Source: UBA6163 sp031411655 (lineage in GTDB: Bacteria > Planctomycetota > Planctomycetia > Pirellulales > Pirellulaceae). From it: DNA of 64,000 nt. The position numbers and the translations under genes are program-made. Position 1 is the stretch's first letter. Each line of letters opens with the position of its first letter. The stretch is taken from contig JANOBM010000056.1 of the NCBI GenBank assembly GCA_031411655.1, positions 1-64,000 of the forward strand, in the 5' to 3' direction. The notes under the pieces are model-generated. The model saw only the letters and a program-made list of their open reading frames with translations. It was not told the origin of the DNA and made no database searches. Below, piece by piece: positions 35,788 through 44,817 of this stretch.

Positions 35788-36480
35788 ATGACCAATGATA
35801 CGATGAACAGCAACTCCGAAACGTCCTACGCTATCGAAAACGAAGGTTTGACCGGTCACAGTTACGATGGCATTGAAGAGTACGACAATCCGCTTCCTGG
35901 TTGGTGGACGTGGTTATTCGTGGGGACCGTTTTGATATGCCCACCGTATTGGGCATATTATCACTTCGGTACAGAAGGCCGGTCTGTGACCGATCGTTTT
36001 GAAGTGGAACTCGCCAGCAATGCGAAGTTGCAATTCGCCGAGATCGGTGAATTGGCCGGCGATCGAAAGACGCTTGTCCAGTACATGAATCAGAAGAGCT
36101 GGCTCAGTTTTGGGAAAAGCGTTTTTCAAACCAACTGCGTTTCGTGCCATAAGTCCGATGGAAGTGGTTTGGTTGGGCCCAATCTTACTGATGAGCAATA
36201 CAAAAATGTGAAGCAGATCGAAGATGTCTTCACAGTCATCGTCCAAGGCGCTGGCGGGGGTGCCATGCCGTCGTGGAAGAACCGCTTGTCCCAAAACGAA
36301 ATGGTTTTGGTGGCTGCCTACGCGGCGAGCCTCAGGGGTAAACCCGTTGGAGGTACCGCTCGACCGGCGGAGGGCAATGTGATCGATCCATGGCCCACGG
36401 TTGAAGAAGTCTCGGAAGAAAGTTCAGCCACGACCGAGTCGGTGCCCGCGGACACGACTAAAGCGGAGGCATCGCTGTGA
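35788..36480 (+). CDS. ccoP: cbb3 oxidase subunit III, single-haem form
   Basis: 230 residues from ATG 35788 (MTNDTMNSNSE). The N-terminal CcoP segment EYDNPLPGWWTWLFVGTVLIC carries one membrane helix. One cytochrome c domain follows, with haem motif CVSCH at residues 117-121 and axial-Met region GGAMPSWKNRLS. Most CcoP proteins have two haem-binding domains, so this one is shortened. Subunit III feeds electrons to CcoO. The last codon TGA overlaps the GTG start of ccoG (GTGA). Confidence 0.92.
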   Translation: MTNDTMNSNSETSYAIENEGLTGHSYDGIEEYDNPLPGWWTWLFVGTVLICPPYWAYYHFGTEGRSVTDRFEVELASNAKLQFAEIGELAGDRKTLVQYMNQKSWLSFGKSVFQTNCVSCHKSDGSGLVGPNLTDEQYKNVKQIEDVFTVIVQGAGGGAMPSWKNRLSQNEMVLVAAYAASLRGKPVGGTARPAEGNVIDPWPTVEEVSEESSATTESVPADTTKAEASL

Positions 36481-38063
36481 CCAGCGCACATCCCTCGCGC
36501 TCGGATGGCTCCGGACTCGTGCAGATATCCCTATCTGCTGCTGCAGAGGCGGCACCAGCGAAAGGGCAGGGGGGGTGTGGACGTTGTGGTACTTGTGCGT
36601 CTGACCCAAGCTGCGAAAGCAACCCGGTCCTTGCCCAAGGGAGACAGCCCGGAAGTAATTCACTGCTGCCTTCGCCGGACCATGTACTTAGCACGTTGGA
36701 GAAAGATGGCTCGCGCCGATGGCTGTGGCCAAAGCTGTCGCCTGGACGTTTTTGGTCGCGTCGACGGTGGGTCGGCTATGCGTTGATTGCGTTCTTCGTT
36801 GCCCTTCCGCACCTACGCATTTCTGGTAAGCCTGCGTTCTTGATCGACATTCCTGCAAGGCAGCTGATCGTTGCTGGTTACACTTTTCTACCAACGGACA
36901 CTTTGCTCGTTGCCTTTGGAGGTATCAGCATTTTCTTAACGATCATGTTGTCGACTGCGCTGGCGGGTCGAGTGTGGTGCGGCTGGTTTTGCCCACAAAC
37001 GGTTTATATGGAGTTTCTGTTTCGTCCGATCGATCGATTGTTTGAAGGGACCAAGGGCAGGGGAGGGGCGCCGCGGCGGTCGATCATTGGTCCGCTTGCG
37101 ATTTTGCGGTATGTGATTTACCTGATACTGGCGATGGCCCTTGCGCACACCTTTCTTTCCTATTTCGTCGGCACCGATCGCCTTGCTTACTGGATACAAA
37201 GTTCGCCTGCCAAGCATCCTTTGGCATTCCTTGTAATGACTGGTACCACGGTGGCCATGCTGTTTGACTTTTTGTTCTTCCGTGAACAGCTGTGTTTAAT
37301 TGCGTGCCCTTATGGCCGTTTTCAATCGGTAATGCTCGATCGACGCAGCTTGATTGTTGGGTATGACACCAAACGGGGCGAGCCTCGCGGAAAACTAGCG
37401 AAGTCAAAAACTACTGATGGTGGCTCATCGGAGCAGGCTCAAAAAGGTGACTGCGTCGATTGCAAGATGTGCGTTGCGGTCTGTCCAACCGGCATCGATA
37501 TTCGCAACGGACTACAAATGGAGTGCATTAATTGCACGCAGTGCATCGATGCTTGCGACAGTGTGATGGACAAAATTGGCAAACCGAGAGGCTTGATTCG
37601 GTATTCGTCACAGGATGGTTTGGACGGAAAACCTTCAAGTATTCTTCGCGCTCGCACGTTGATGTACCCGGTGCTTCTGGCGATCTCTTTTTCTGCATTT
37701 CTATACGTTCTATCTACGAAGTCATCCTTTGATGTGACCGTGATTCGGGGTGCGGGCAATCCCTACACGTCGATTGGCATTGGACGTGTCCAGAATTCAG
37801 TGAAGGTTCGGCTCGTGAATCGTTCGGATGCGCCCAAGGTATTCCAGATTGCGGTTTCCACTCCTGATGGTGTCGCGATTGAGGTGATCGAGCCGGAGAA
37901 GTTGGCGTTGGAGCCTGGGAAGTCCAGCGTCGTTGCCGTTTCATTACAGTTTGCTTCGAGCGTTCTGGCGGGGCAGGGGGGGCGAGCGGATGCGATGATT
38001 GTCGTGTCAGATCAAACCGGAAAAGTGAAAGCGCGGTCATGGCAATTGTTGGGACCGAAGTGA
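36477..38063 (+). CDS. ccoG: cbb3 oxidase assembly protein, ferredoxin-like (CcoG)
   Basis: 528 residues from a GTG overlapping the ccoP stop by 4 bp. The N-terminal extension has an extra cysteine cluster CGRCGTCASDPSC. The membrane core shows about five helices with the signature GRVWCGWFCPQTVYMEF and CLIACPYGRFQSVMLDRRSLIVGYD. Two 4Fe-4S motifs (CVDCKMCVAVCPTGID and CINCTQCIDACDSVM) follow. The C-terminal part is a beta-sandwich. CcoG is thought to reduce copper during oxidase assembly. It overlaps ccoH by about 1 bp (TGATG). Confidence 0.95.
   Translation: MTSAHPSRSDGSGLVQISLSAAAEAAPAKGQGGCGRCGTCASDPSCESNPVLAQGRQPGSNSLLPSPDHVLSTLEKDGSRRWLWPKLSPGRFWSRRRWVGYALIAFFVALPHLRISGKPAFLIDIPARQLIVAGYTFLPTDTLLVAFGGISIFLTIMLSTALAGRVWCGWFCPQTVYMEFLFRPIDRLFEGTKGRGGAPRRSIIGPLAILRYVIYLILAMALAHTFLSYFVGTDRLAYWIQSSPAKHPLAFLVMTGTTVAMLFDFLFFREQLCLIACPYGRFQSVMLDRRSLIVGYDTKRGEPRGKLAKSKTTDGGSSEQAQKGDCVDCKMCVAVCPTGIDIRNGLQMECINCTQCIDACDSVMDKIGKPRGLIRYSSQDGLDGKPSSILRARTLMYPVLLAISFSAFLYVLSTKSSFDVTVIRGAGNPYTSIGIGRVQNSVKVRLVNRSDAPKVFQIAVSTPDGVAIEVIEPEKLALEPGKSSVVAVSLQFASSVLAGQGGRADAMIVVSDQTGKVKARSWQLLGPK
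36564..36571 (+). repeat. GGGCAGGG octamer (KOPS-like)
   Basis: Plus-strand copy at the 5' end of ccoG, coding part of the Gly/Cys-rich extension. Confidence 0.6.
37055..37067 (+). repeat. GGGCAGGG overlapped with GGGGAGGG (KOPS-like)
   Basis: GGGCAGGG at 37055-37062 runs into GGGGAGGG at 37060-37067; both fit GGGNAGGG on the plus strand, inside ccoG. Confidence 0.55.
37972..37979 (+). repeat. GGGCAGGG octamer (KOPS-like)
   Basis: Plus-strand copy near the 3' end of ccoG. Confidence 0.6.
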
Positions 38064-38602
38064 TGGCGACATTGACCTCGTTGAGTCGAACCGAAGACGT
38101 GCCCTTGTCGAGAGAAGCTACGAAGCTTGCCGCTCATCGTGCTGCATGGCTTTGGGGAAGCATCGTTGTATTCTTCTTATTGGGGCAAATCGTCATCGGA
38201 ATAACGGCGATCATTCTTTCGAATAGCGACCCGACCGTTGCCGTCGTGCCCGGTTATCACAGCAAGGCAATGTTGTGGGATGATTCAGTGGAAATTCGTC
38301 AGCAGAGCCAAGAACTGGGTTGGCATGTGAAGTATCGCTGGTCACCGTGTGCCCGTGGACATCGTTTAACTTGGACCGTTTGTGATGTTGACGGAGTTGA
38401 AATCCAAAACCCACGCGGCTCGCTGACCCTCTATCACCATGCGAGGGCTGGGGAACCAATCGTCGTGAGTGTCCAAGGTCCAGAACAGTACGTTGAACTA
38501 GAGCGGGATGGCCTTTGGCAGGCAGAGCTGTTGCTGGAGTCACCTTCCATCGGAAAACGTTTTTCGGATAGCCAAGTCGTCGAACTGACGCGGGGACGAT
38601 AA
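38063..38602 (+). CDS. ccoH: FixH / CcoH family protein
   Basis: About 179 residues from the ATG at 38063, where TGATG couples it to ccoG; an in-frame ATG at 38039 would give 187. A helix near residues 29-53 (AWLWGSIVVFFLLGQIVIGITAIIL) anchors a periplasmic domain (YRWSPCARGHRLTWTVCD). This fits FixH, a cbb3 oxidase assembly/stability factor. Its stop overlaps the start of the next gene. Confidence 0.88.
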   Translation: MATLTSLSRTEDVPLSREATKLAAHRAAWLWGSIVVFFLLGQIVIGITAIILSNSDPTVAVVPGYHSKAMLWDDSVEIRQQSQELGWHVKYRWSPCARGHRLTWTVCDVDGVEIQNPRGSLTLYHHARAGEPIVVSVQGPEQYVELERDGLWQAELLLESPSIGKRFSDSQVVELTRGR

Positions 38603-39429
38603 TGTTCGCATGGCTTTCAGCGGTATTCTTGGCGAGTTTGCTTGGAAGCTTTCATTGTGTTTGCATGTGTGGGCCAATCGCCATTTGGTCCAGTGGCTCT
38701 ACTGCATCAGCGACCCAACGCAAGATACCAGCCATTGCTCGGATTACCGGTTACCATCTAGGGAGACTGTTAACCTATACCGTTCTCGGCGTGATCGCAG
38801 GACTGGCAGGAAGTGCCTTTGGACAAATCGGAAGCCTGTTCGGTATTCAAGCTTCGGCTGCTCGGCTTGTCGGAGTCCTGATGATTGTCATGGGAATCGG
38901 GCGAGTGATCTGGTTGGTACGTGGAACGACCTCCTGGAAGCCGTCATTCATCGGGCTCGCAAAGATCTCAAATTCGATAGCTTCGACAGTAGCGAGTATA
39001 CGTCCGCATGTGCTCAAGTTGCCGCTTAGTTTGCGCAGTGTCGCGACGGGTGCATTAACCGTTTTGCTACCCTGTGGATGGTTGTATTTATTCGTATTGG
39101 TCGCCGCAGGTGGAGGGTCGGTGAGAGCGGCGATTCTTCTGATGTTTGCTTTTTGGCTTGGCACCGTCCCTGCGTTAGTGGCTCTCGTCGCTGGCTCTCT
39201 CAAATTTGTCAGTCTCAGTCGAGGCAGCACGCCTTGGTTGATGCCCACCATCGGTGCCATAACGCTTGTCGTGTGCGGTTGGTTTACGGCGACAGGGCGA
39301 GCCGCAGCTGATCTTAGCTCGCTTGGTTCGCGCGGTCGGTGGCTTTCTTCCGAGATTCAAGTGGAGCCATCGAAAAGAATCCATTTGCTTACCAGCGGAT
39401 CGCTGCCTTGTTGTGAAAATGCAAATTGA
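38602..39429 (+). CDS. SafE / DsbD-like membrane protein (copper delivery candidate)
   Basis: 275 residues with about six to seven helices. The N-terminus MFAWLSAVFLASLLGSFHCVCMCGP has the HCxxMCGP pattern of the sulfite-exporter TauE/SafE and CcoA/DsbD-like family. LPCGWLYLFVLVAAGGG is the second signature. Members in cco operons are proposed to help copper or haem supply; here this rests on context. Its start overlaps the ccoH stop by 1 bp. Confidence 0.82.
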   Translation: MFAWLSAVFLASLLGSFHCVCMCGPIAIWSSGSTASATQRKIPAIARITGYHLGRLLTYTVLGVIAGLAGSAFGQIGSLFGIQASAARLVGVLMIVMGIGRVIWLVRGTTSWKPSFIGLAKISNSIASTVASIRPHVLKLPLSLRSVATGALTVLLPCGWLYLFVLVAAGGGSVRAAILLMFAFWLGTVPALVALVAGSLKFVSLSRGSTPWLMPTIGAITLVVCGWFTATGRAAADLSSLGSRGRWLSSEIQVEPSKRIHLLTSGSLPCCENAN

Positions 39430-41944
39430 CAACTCGCGAAACCATGCGACAGTGATGATCAATCGATCCTCAGATGCATGTGATCATTGCGGACTACCGG
39501 CACCGCCTCGCAAGGCGGGAGAGACGACATTTTGTTGTCAAGGATGTCGTGGCGCATTTCTGCTTATCCACCAATGGGGTCTTGAAGACTATTATGACCT
39601 ACGCGATCGATTGATGTCGGATGCCGGAACTCCCGTTCAAGCAGATTCGTCCGTGCGAAGTCGCTTCGACGATCTCGACGACCTAAGACTGCTTGGTGCG
39701 TCGGCTCCCCGTATCGTTGGTCACGATGGGAGCGACCGAGTGTTGTTATGTAGTCGGCTCGCCGTTTCAGGGATTCACTGTGGTGCGTGTGTTTGGTTAA
39801 TCGAACGCATGGCGCCGCTGGTCCCTGGTTGGAATAACGCACGGATCGGTATGCACGATCACAGCATCGAGGTGACGTACGATCCTTCGATGGTGCGATT
39901 GAGCGAAATAGCCAAGACGCTTGCTGGGATCGGATATCGGGTTTCGCCCTGGACCGAAGGTTCGCAAGGGGAGAGGTATCGAAAGGAAAACCGAGCGAGA
40001 TTGGTTCAAATTGCCGTCGCTGGGTTCTGCGCGATGAACGCGATGTGGATTGCGATTGGGATTTACGCAGGCGAGTTTTCCGGTATCGCCGAATCACAAA
40101 TGATGCTTTTGCGGACAGCAGGCGTACTCCTTGCTCTTTTAGCGGTGTGTGTCCCAGGGCGTCCCTTTTTCGTAGGTGCTTGGGCTGCATTACGGACTCG
40201 AACGCCCCACATGGACCTACCGATCGCGCTGGGGATCGGTGTAGGCGCGGTCGCAGGTGTGGTTAGTCTTTTCGTAGGGCATGCAGATGTCTATTTTGAC
40301 TCCGTTGCCGTGCTAGTGTTCCTGTTGCTGGTCGGTCGATGGGTTCAGTTCAGGCAGCAACATCAAGCGGCCGATGCGGTATCGTTACTGATGAGGATGT
40401 CGCCGCCATCTGCGATGCAAATTGACGACGAGGGCGGTTTGCAAAGGGTGCCTGCCGATTCGCTTCGTATGGGAGATCACGTGTTAGTGGGCGCAGGGGA
40501 GGGCATTGCGGTCGACGGGTTTGTTCTGCGAGGCGTTTCATCGGTCGATCGATCGTTACTAACCGGGGAGAGTATGCCTGTCCCCGTTGGAATAGGAGAT
40601 CAGGTGGAGGCCGGCGCATTGAACCTGCAAGCGGCGATTGAAATGGAAGTCACAGCGCCTCGTAGTGAATCTCGAATCGCCAAACTCATGCGTCTTGTGG
40701 AGCAAGCGGCGATCAATCGAACACCGATCGTGCAATTGGCAGACGCAATTGGCGGTCGATTTGTGTTGGTGCTATTGGCCCTTGCATTGATTACTTGTCT
40801 GCTTTGGTGGCCTGTCGATCCGATGCGAGCGGCAAGTAACACCGTGGCGTTGTTGATCGTTGCTTGTCCGTGTGCGTTGGCGCTCGCTACGCCTCTTGCG
40901 ATTGCGGTCACGCTCGGACGCGCCGCCCGGCGAAAGCTGTTGATTCGCAGCGGCGACACACTTGAACGATTGTCAAAAGCAGGGATTGTTTGGTTTGACA
41001 AAACCGGAACGCTGACTGAAGGACGCCCTCAGTTGGTTTCGGAAAGCATGGACGACGACACACTCACCCTCTGTGCGAGCCTTGAGCGCCAGTCATGCCA
41101 TCCGATCGCCGTGGCAATCGTTGATGCGGCATCCCGCCGCCAACTGGAATTGCATCCTGATGAATGCATCACCGCGGTGCAACAGAAAACAGGTGGTGGG
41201 ATTCGTGGTCTGGTCGATGAGAAAACCGTGATTGTCGGAAGCCTTGCATTCGTTCGTTCCTTTGGGGTGGATGTTCCTAGCGATCGCATCGCTGAGGTTG
41301 CCCGCATAGCCAAAAACGGAGTGAGTCCCGTTTTGCTGGCTGTCGATGGATTGATTGTGTCAGTCATTGGCATTGGCGACAAACTGAGACCTGAGGCGAT
41401 GGAGACAGTGAGCGAGTTGAGAAAAAGAGGCTGGCAGGTGGGAATATTGTCAGGTGACCATCCAACCACTGTTGCCTCGGTAGCGAGTTCGCTGTGTATC
41501 GTTGACGAGATGGCACAAGGAGGGTTATCACCCGAGCAGAAACTGCAGTGGATCGACGATTCACGTCGCAAAGGTTCCACGGTCGTGATGGTGGGCGATG
41601 GGGTCAATGATGCCGCTGCGCTTGCCGCCGCCGATGTTGGCGTCGCGGTACGTGGTGGCGCTGAAGCTAGTCTGCAAGCGTCGCCAGTGTATCTGGCCAG
41701 TGGTGACCTGCTGTCGATCATTCAGTTGATCGACGCGAGTGCGGCGACCATCAACGTTATCCGTCGAAATTTTCGAGTTTCGCTTTGTTACAACTTCCTT
41801 GCCGTGACGTTGGCGATGACGGGCATTATTAATCCTTTGATTGCTGCGATCCTCATGCCGATTAGTTCGCTATCCGTCCTCTCACTCACGCTTGCAAGTA
41901 AGACATTTGCTGACCCAAAGTTCGTTCGAGGAGTCCGCGAATGA
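39419..41944 (+). CDS. ccoI: Copper-translocating P-type ATPase for cbb3 oxidase assembly
   Basis: About 841 residues from ATG 39419 (11-bp overlap with the SafE-like gene); ATG 39455 is another candidate start. The N-terminal metal-binding part CDHCGLPAPPRKAGETTFCCQGC is the CcoI/FixI hallmark. One heavy-metal-associated domain has GIHCGACVW (Cys121/Cys124). The CPC transport motif is at 483-485 and the phosphorylated Asp is residue 527 in DKTGTLTEG. GDGVNDAAAL closes the P domain. CcoI imports copper into the periplasm side for the CuB site. Confidence 0.95.
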   Translation: MQIDNSRNHATVMINRSSDACDHCGLPAPPRKAGETTFCCQGCRGAFLLIHQWGLEDYYDLRDRLMSDAGTPVQADSSVRSRFDDLDDLRLLGASAPRIVGHDGSDRVLLCSRLAVSGIHCGACVWLIERMAPLVPGWNNARIGMHDHSIEVTYDPSMVRLSEIAKTLAGIGYRVSPWTEGSQGERYRKENRARLVQIAVAGFCAMNAMWIAIGIYAGEFSGIAESQMMLLRTAGVLLALLAVCVPGRPFFVGAWAALRTRTPHMDLPIALGIGVGAVAGVVSLFVGHADVYFDSVAVLVFLLLVGRWVQFRQQHQAADAVSLLMRMSPPSAMQIDDEGGLQRVPADSLRMGDHVLVGAGEGIAVDGFVLRGVSSVDRSLLTGESMPVPVGIGDQVEAGALNLQAAIEMEVTAPRSESRIAKLMRLVEQAAINRTPIVQLADAIGGRFVLVLLALALITCLLWWPVDPMRAASNTVALLIVACPCALALATPLAIAVTLGRAARRKLLIRSGDTLERLSKAGIVWFDKTGTLTEGRPQLVSESMDDDTLTLCASLERQSCHPIAVAIVDAASRRQLELHPDECITAVQQKTGGGIRGLVDEKTVIVGSLAFVRSFGVDVPSDRIAEVARIAKNGVSPVLLAVDGLIVSVIGIGDKLRPEAMETVSELRKRGWQVGILSGDHPTTVASVASSLCIVDEMAQGGLSPEQKLQWIDDSRRKGSTVVMVGDGVNDAAALAAADVGVAVRGGAEASLQASPVYLASGDLLSIIQLIDASAATINVIRRNFRVSLCYNFLAVTLAMTGIINPLIAAILMPISSLSVLSLTLASKTFADPKFVRGVRE
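40496..40503 (+). repeat. GGGGAGGG octamer (GGGNAGGG family)
   Basis: Plus-strand copy in ccoI, same polarity as nearby GGGCAGGG. Confidence 0.4.
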
Positions 41945-42174
41945 GTGTGATTTTCGTAGCGTTGCCTATTGCGATCCTGATGGGGGCGGCAGCCGTAATT
42001 GCCTGCGTCCGATGCATTTCAATTGGTCAGTTTGATGATTTGCAGTCTCCACCGTTGCGCATGCTAATTGATGAACGGCCAGAGACACAAAGCAGACCTG
42101 AGCCTCAAGACGCTCAAAGCGAGAGTGAGCACGGTGACGATGCGTTGTCTCGCTCCGATTCGATCACATCATAA
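41941..42174 (+). CDS. ccoS: cbb3 oxidase assembly protein CcoS
   Basis: 77 residues. One membrane helix (VIFVALPIAILMGAAAVIACV) and the signature GQFDDLQSPPLRMLID match CcoS, which is needed to insert haem and CuB into CcoN. The ATG overlaps the ccoI stop by 4 bp. It appears to be the last gene of the operon. Confidence 0.95.
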   Translation: MSVIFVALPIAILMGAAAVIACVRCISIGQFDDLQSPPLRMLIDERPETQSRPEPQDAQSESEHGDDALSRSDSITS

Positions 42175-42401
42175 TCAATGGCGAATGCTTTCTACACGAA
42201 TAATTAATACTAACTTCACGATGTCAAATTAGCCGCCGTTTCCTTGTTTTTTTTGATGAGTGACGTGCGCGAACGTCCACTGAGACTAATTTGATGGTGC
42301 CCCTTGCGACCTATTCGAGTAGATTTTAGGTTGGACCTTCAGGCCATCGAACCGCTCGACTGGGAAGGTGAGATAGGGGCTCTCAAGTCGCTGATTAAGA
42401 A
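42175..42401. other. AT-rich gap after the cbb3 operon
   Basis: 227 bp, richer in A/T than the surroundings, with AATAATTAATAC at about 42200 and an eight-T run at about 42248-42256. No perfect terminator hairpin was seen. It probably carries both the operon end and the promoter for the kinase that follows. Confidence 0.35.
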
Positions 42402-43949
42402 TTGACGAAACAAAAAACAGTTGAACCGGTACTGGACGAACAAACCAGGGAGTTTGTGCGTCTGACGCTGAACGCTGGACTGGTAGAGCTTGCTGATTTG
42501 AAGAAAGTGGTCGTTTCGTTGCTTGCGGAATCCGATTCGATTTCACGCGAGCGATTGGCAAGCGGACTGCTTGGTTCCGGGATGCTTACCCAGTGGCAAG
42601 CGAAAAAACTGTTGGCAGGGCGTGGACGTGGCTTTTTTCTTGGGAGCTACAAACTCCTGAGGCCGCTGGGTAAGGGTGGGATGGGCGTCGTCTATCTGGG
42701 CGAACACCGAGTGATGAAGCGTCCGATGGCACTCAAGGTGTTGTCCTCGGAGTCTGCATTGGACTCGCGGCGAATTGAACGGTTTGAATCCGAAGCAAGA
42801 GCGGCAGCGCAGCTAGATCATATTAACATTGTTCGTGCCTACGACTTTGCGAAAGACAATGGAAAGCTTTTTATCGCAATGGAGTATGTCGACGGAATCG
42901 ATTTGCAACACCTTGTTCAACGCGACGGCATGATATCTATCGCCGCAGCATTAGATGCGATGAAACAGACGGCCGCAGGTCTCGCTCATGCTCATGGTCG
43001 AGGGATTGTTCACCGCGACATTAAGCCTGCCAATTTGTTGTTGCGTGGCGATGGTGTTTTAAAAATCAGTGACATGGGATTGGCTAGAATTGGGTGGCAA
43101 GGTGAGTCGCCGAACGACGCTGGACGGTCAAGACTGCTTGGCACCAGCGAGTTTCTTGCGCCCGAGCAGGCACTTGATAGTCGAAGTGTAGATGGCCGTG
43201 CCGATATTTATTCGCTCGGCTGTACGCTTTATTATCTTCTCACCGGCTTGCCTCCGTATCCGGGAGAGACGCAGGTCCAACGAATCGCCAAGCATCAAAC
43301 GGCACCCGTGCCCGACATTCGTAAGAAACGCCCGGATTGTCCTGCGGCGCTTGCTCAGCTTGCGATACGGATGATGGCGAAACGCCCCGAGGACCGGATT
43401 CCGAGTGCGACGGAGTTGTTGTCACAGTTGGCGCAGATCAATGGTGGGGCAGGGCAGGGTGACGGATTGGGAGCACTCCGCCCCGTTGCGATGGCTGGGG
43501 ACACGGTCTCCGATGCGTCCATCTACCAGGCAACGATGAGCGATTCTTCTATCGGCAGCGAACTTGACGAAGTGGCGGTCGTTGAGGAAGGTACATTTTT
43601 TGATTTTAGTTCACTTCCGCCCGTCACCGAGACGACGCCACTCACGACATCCACCACTTTCCCGAGTGGAGCAGGCAAAGCAGTTATCTCAAGACCAGCT
43701 CAGGTTCAGGCTCCCATTCTTGCCGTCTCCCGACCCGGGACAATGCAGCCCGTTGATCATGGCATCAATCGGTTCCAAGGGAATCAGCAAGTGATGTTAG
43801 GCATTGGACTGGCGATGGCTTTCCTTGCATTGCTCGCGGTTGTTGGAATTGGAGTGGTCCTCGCTCTACGTCCAGAGGAAGAAAATCGCCCCATCATCAA
43901 GTCGACTGAGAGTCGAGACGGCAACCCAGTCGTCATCATTGGACGCTAG
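42402..43949 (+). CDS. Ser/Thr protein kinase with planctomycete-type N-terminal module and C-terminal membrane helix
   Basis: 515 residues from a TTG start. Residues 1-80 form the helical pre-kinase module ending SGMLTQWQAKKLLAGRGRGF, common in planctomycete kinases. The kinase has the Gly loop GKGGMGVVY, Lys112, HRDIKPAN (His204-Asp206) and DMG at 224-226 instead of DFG. A Pro/Thr-rich linker follows, then one membrane helix (about 467-491). The start of the FHA-domain gene is 5 bp downstream, so kinase and phosphothreonine reader are probably one unit. The target is unknown; the next genes are polysaccharide genes. Confidence 0.93.
   Translation: MTKQKTVEPVLDEQTREFVRLTLNAGLVELADLKKVVVSLLAESDSISRERLASGLLGSGMLTQWQAKKLLAGRGRGFFLGSYKLLRPLGKGGMGVVYLGEHRVMKRPMALKVLSSESALDSRRIERFESEARAAAQLDHINIVRAYDFAKDNGKLFIAMEYVDGIDLQHLVQRDGMISIAAALDAMKQTAAGLAHAHGRGIVHRDIKPANLLLRGDGVLKISDMGLARIGWQGESPNDAGRSRLLGTSEFLAPEQALDSRSVDGRADIYSLGCTLYYLLTGLPPYPGETQVQRIAKHQTAPVPDIRKKRPDCPAALAQLAIRMMAKRPEDRIPSATELLSQLAQINGGAGQGDGLGALRPVAMAGDTVSDASIYQATMSDSSIGSELDEVAVVEEGTFFDFSSLPPVTETTPLTTSTTFPSGAGKAVISRPAQVQAPILAVSRPGTMQPVDHGINRFQGNQQVMLGIGLAMAFLALLAVVGIGVVLALRPEEENRPIIKSTESRDGNPVVIIGR
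43447..43459 (+). repeat. Two overlapping GGGCAGGG octamers
   Basis: Copies at 43447-43454 and 43452-43459, plus strand, in the kinase linker. Confidence 0.6.
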
Positions 43950-43954
43950 ATTCT

Positions 43955-44803
43955 ATGGTCACGATCACTAACCAACCTCGTACCGACGATGAAGTCCCCG
44001 GACCTCCAGGAACAACTGGCATTCAAAAGGTTGCAACCGTCAGTGAAGGTCCGAGTGCAGTTAAGTCGCCAATTGACGTACGATTGGTTGTCGGCGAAGG
44101 TACGCACGCGGGAGTGAGTGCGGAGATTCGCGTCGGCTTGTACCTGATCGGGCGTCATCAAGAGTGCCAAATTCGCCCCAAGAGTCAGTCGGTCAGCGAC
44201 CGTCACTGTTTGGTGCAGCACCAAGCGGGGACAGCTCGGGTGATCGATTTAGGAAGCGAGTTTGGTACCTACGTCAAAGAAACGCAACTCGCGCCGATGG
44301 TGTGGACGGTGCTCAATCATGGCGATCGTTTGCGATGTGGAAAGTATTGGTTCGACGTAGTGATATGCGATCGTGGTAGCAACGATGGCACAGATGATAC
44401 GGATACAGGAGATGACTTACTGGGAGATATAAAGACAGCGGACTTGAAAGGCGCGATGGGAGTCGAAGCTGATCGGTTCGATGATTCCAATTTGGTCTCG
44501 CAAACTCCCTATGCGTCTAACGACTTGCCGAATGCTGATTCGCTTGCCCCGTCTCATGAGCTCGCCGCAACAGGTCGATCAACAAGTGAGAAGCGGACTT
44601 CAAAGGTCCCCTTACCGAAGCCAAAGATCAAGCGATTTAGCTCCAGTTCCTCACTAAACGCATTTTCGCTAGACGTCGGGGCGGACGGTTGGAAGATAGC
44701 GATAGCAGGGATATTGGCGGTTTCGATTATCGGTTATGTGGGATTATCGATCTATCGCTTCCAAAAAGGTGCTCCCGCGAAGGTCGTTCGCGGCCTTGAC
44801 TGA
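43955..44803 (+). CDS. FHA-domain membrane protein
   Basis: 282 residues. An FHA domain lies at about 43-130, with LIGRHQECQIR, SVSDRHCLV and DLGSEFGTYV giving the conserved GR, SxxH and NG-like positions (here EFGT). A long acidic/Ser-rich linker leads to a C-terminal helix (about 246-268; WKIAIAGILAVSIIGYVGLSIY). FHA domains bind phosphothreonine, so the kinase immediately upstream is the likely partner. Next gene, a flippase, starts 14 bp after its stop. Confidence 0.9.
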   Translation: MVTITNQPRTDDEVPGPPGTTGIQKVATVSEGPSAVKSPIDVRLVVGEGTHAGVSAEIRVGLYLIGRHQECQIRPKSQSVSDRHCLVQHQAGTARVIDLGSEFGTYVKETQLAPMVWTVLNHGDRLRCGKYWFDVVICDRGSNDGTDDTDTGDDLLGDIKTADLKGAMGVEADRFDDSNLVSQTPYASNDLPNADSLAPSHELAATGRSTSEKRTSKVPLPKPKIKRFSSSSSLNAFSLDVGADGWKIAIAGILAVSIIGYVGLSIYRFQKGAPAKVVRGLD

Positions 44804-44817
44804 TTACAATTTTCTGC

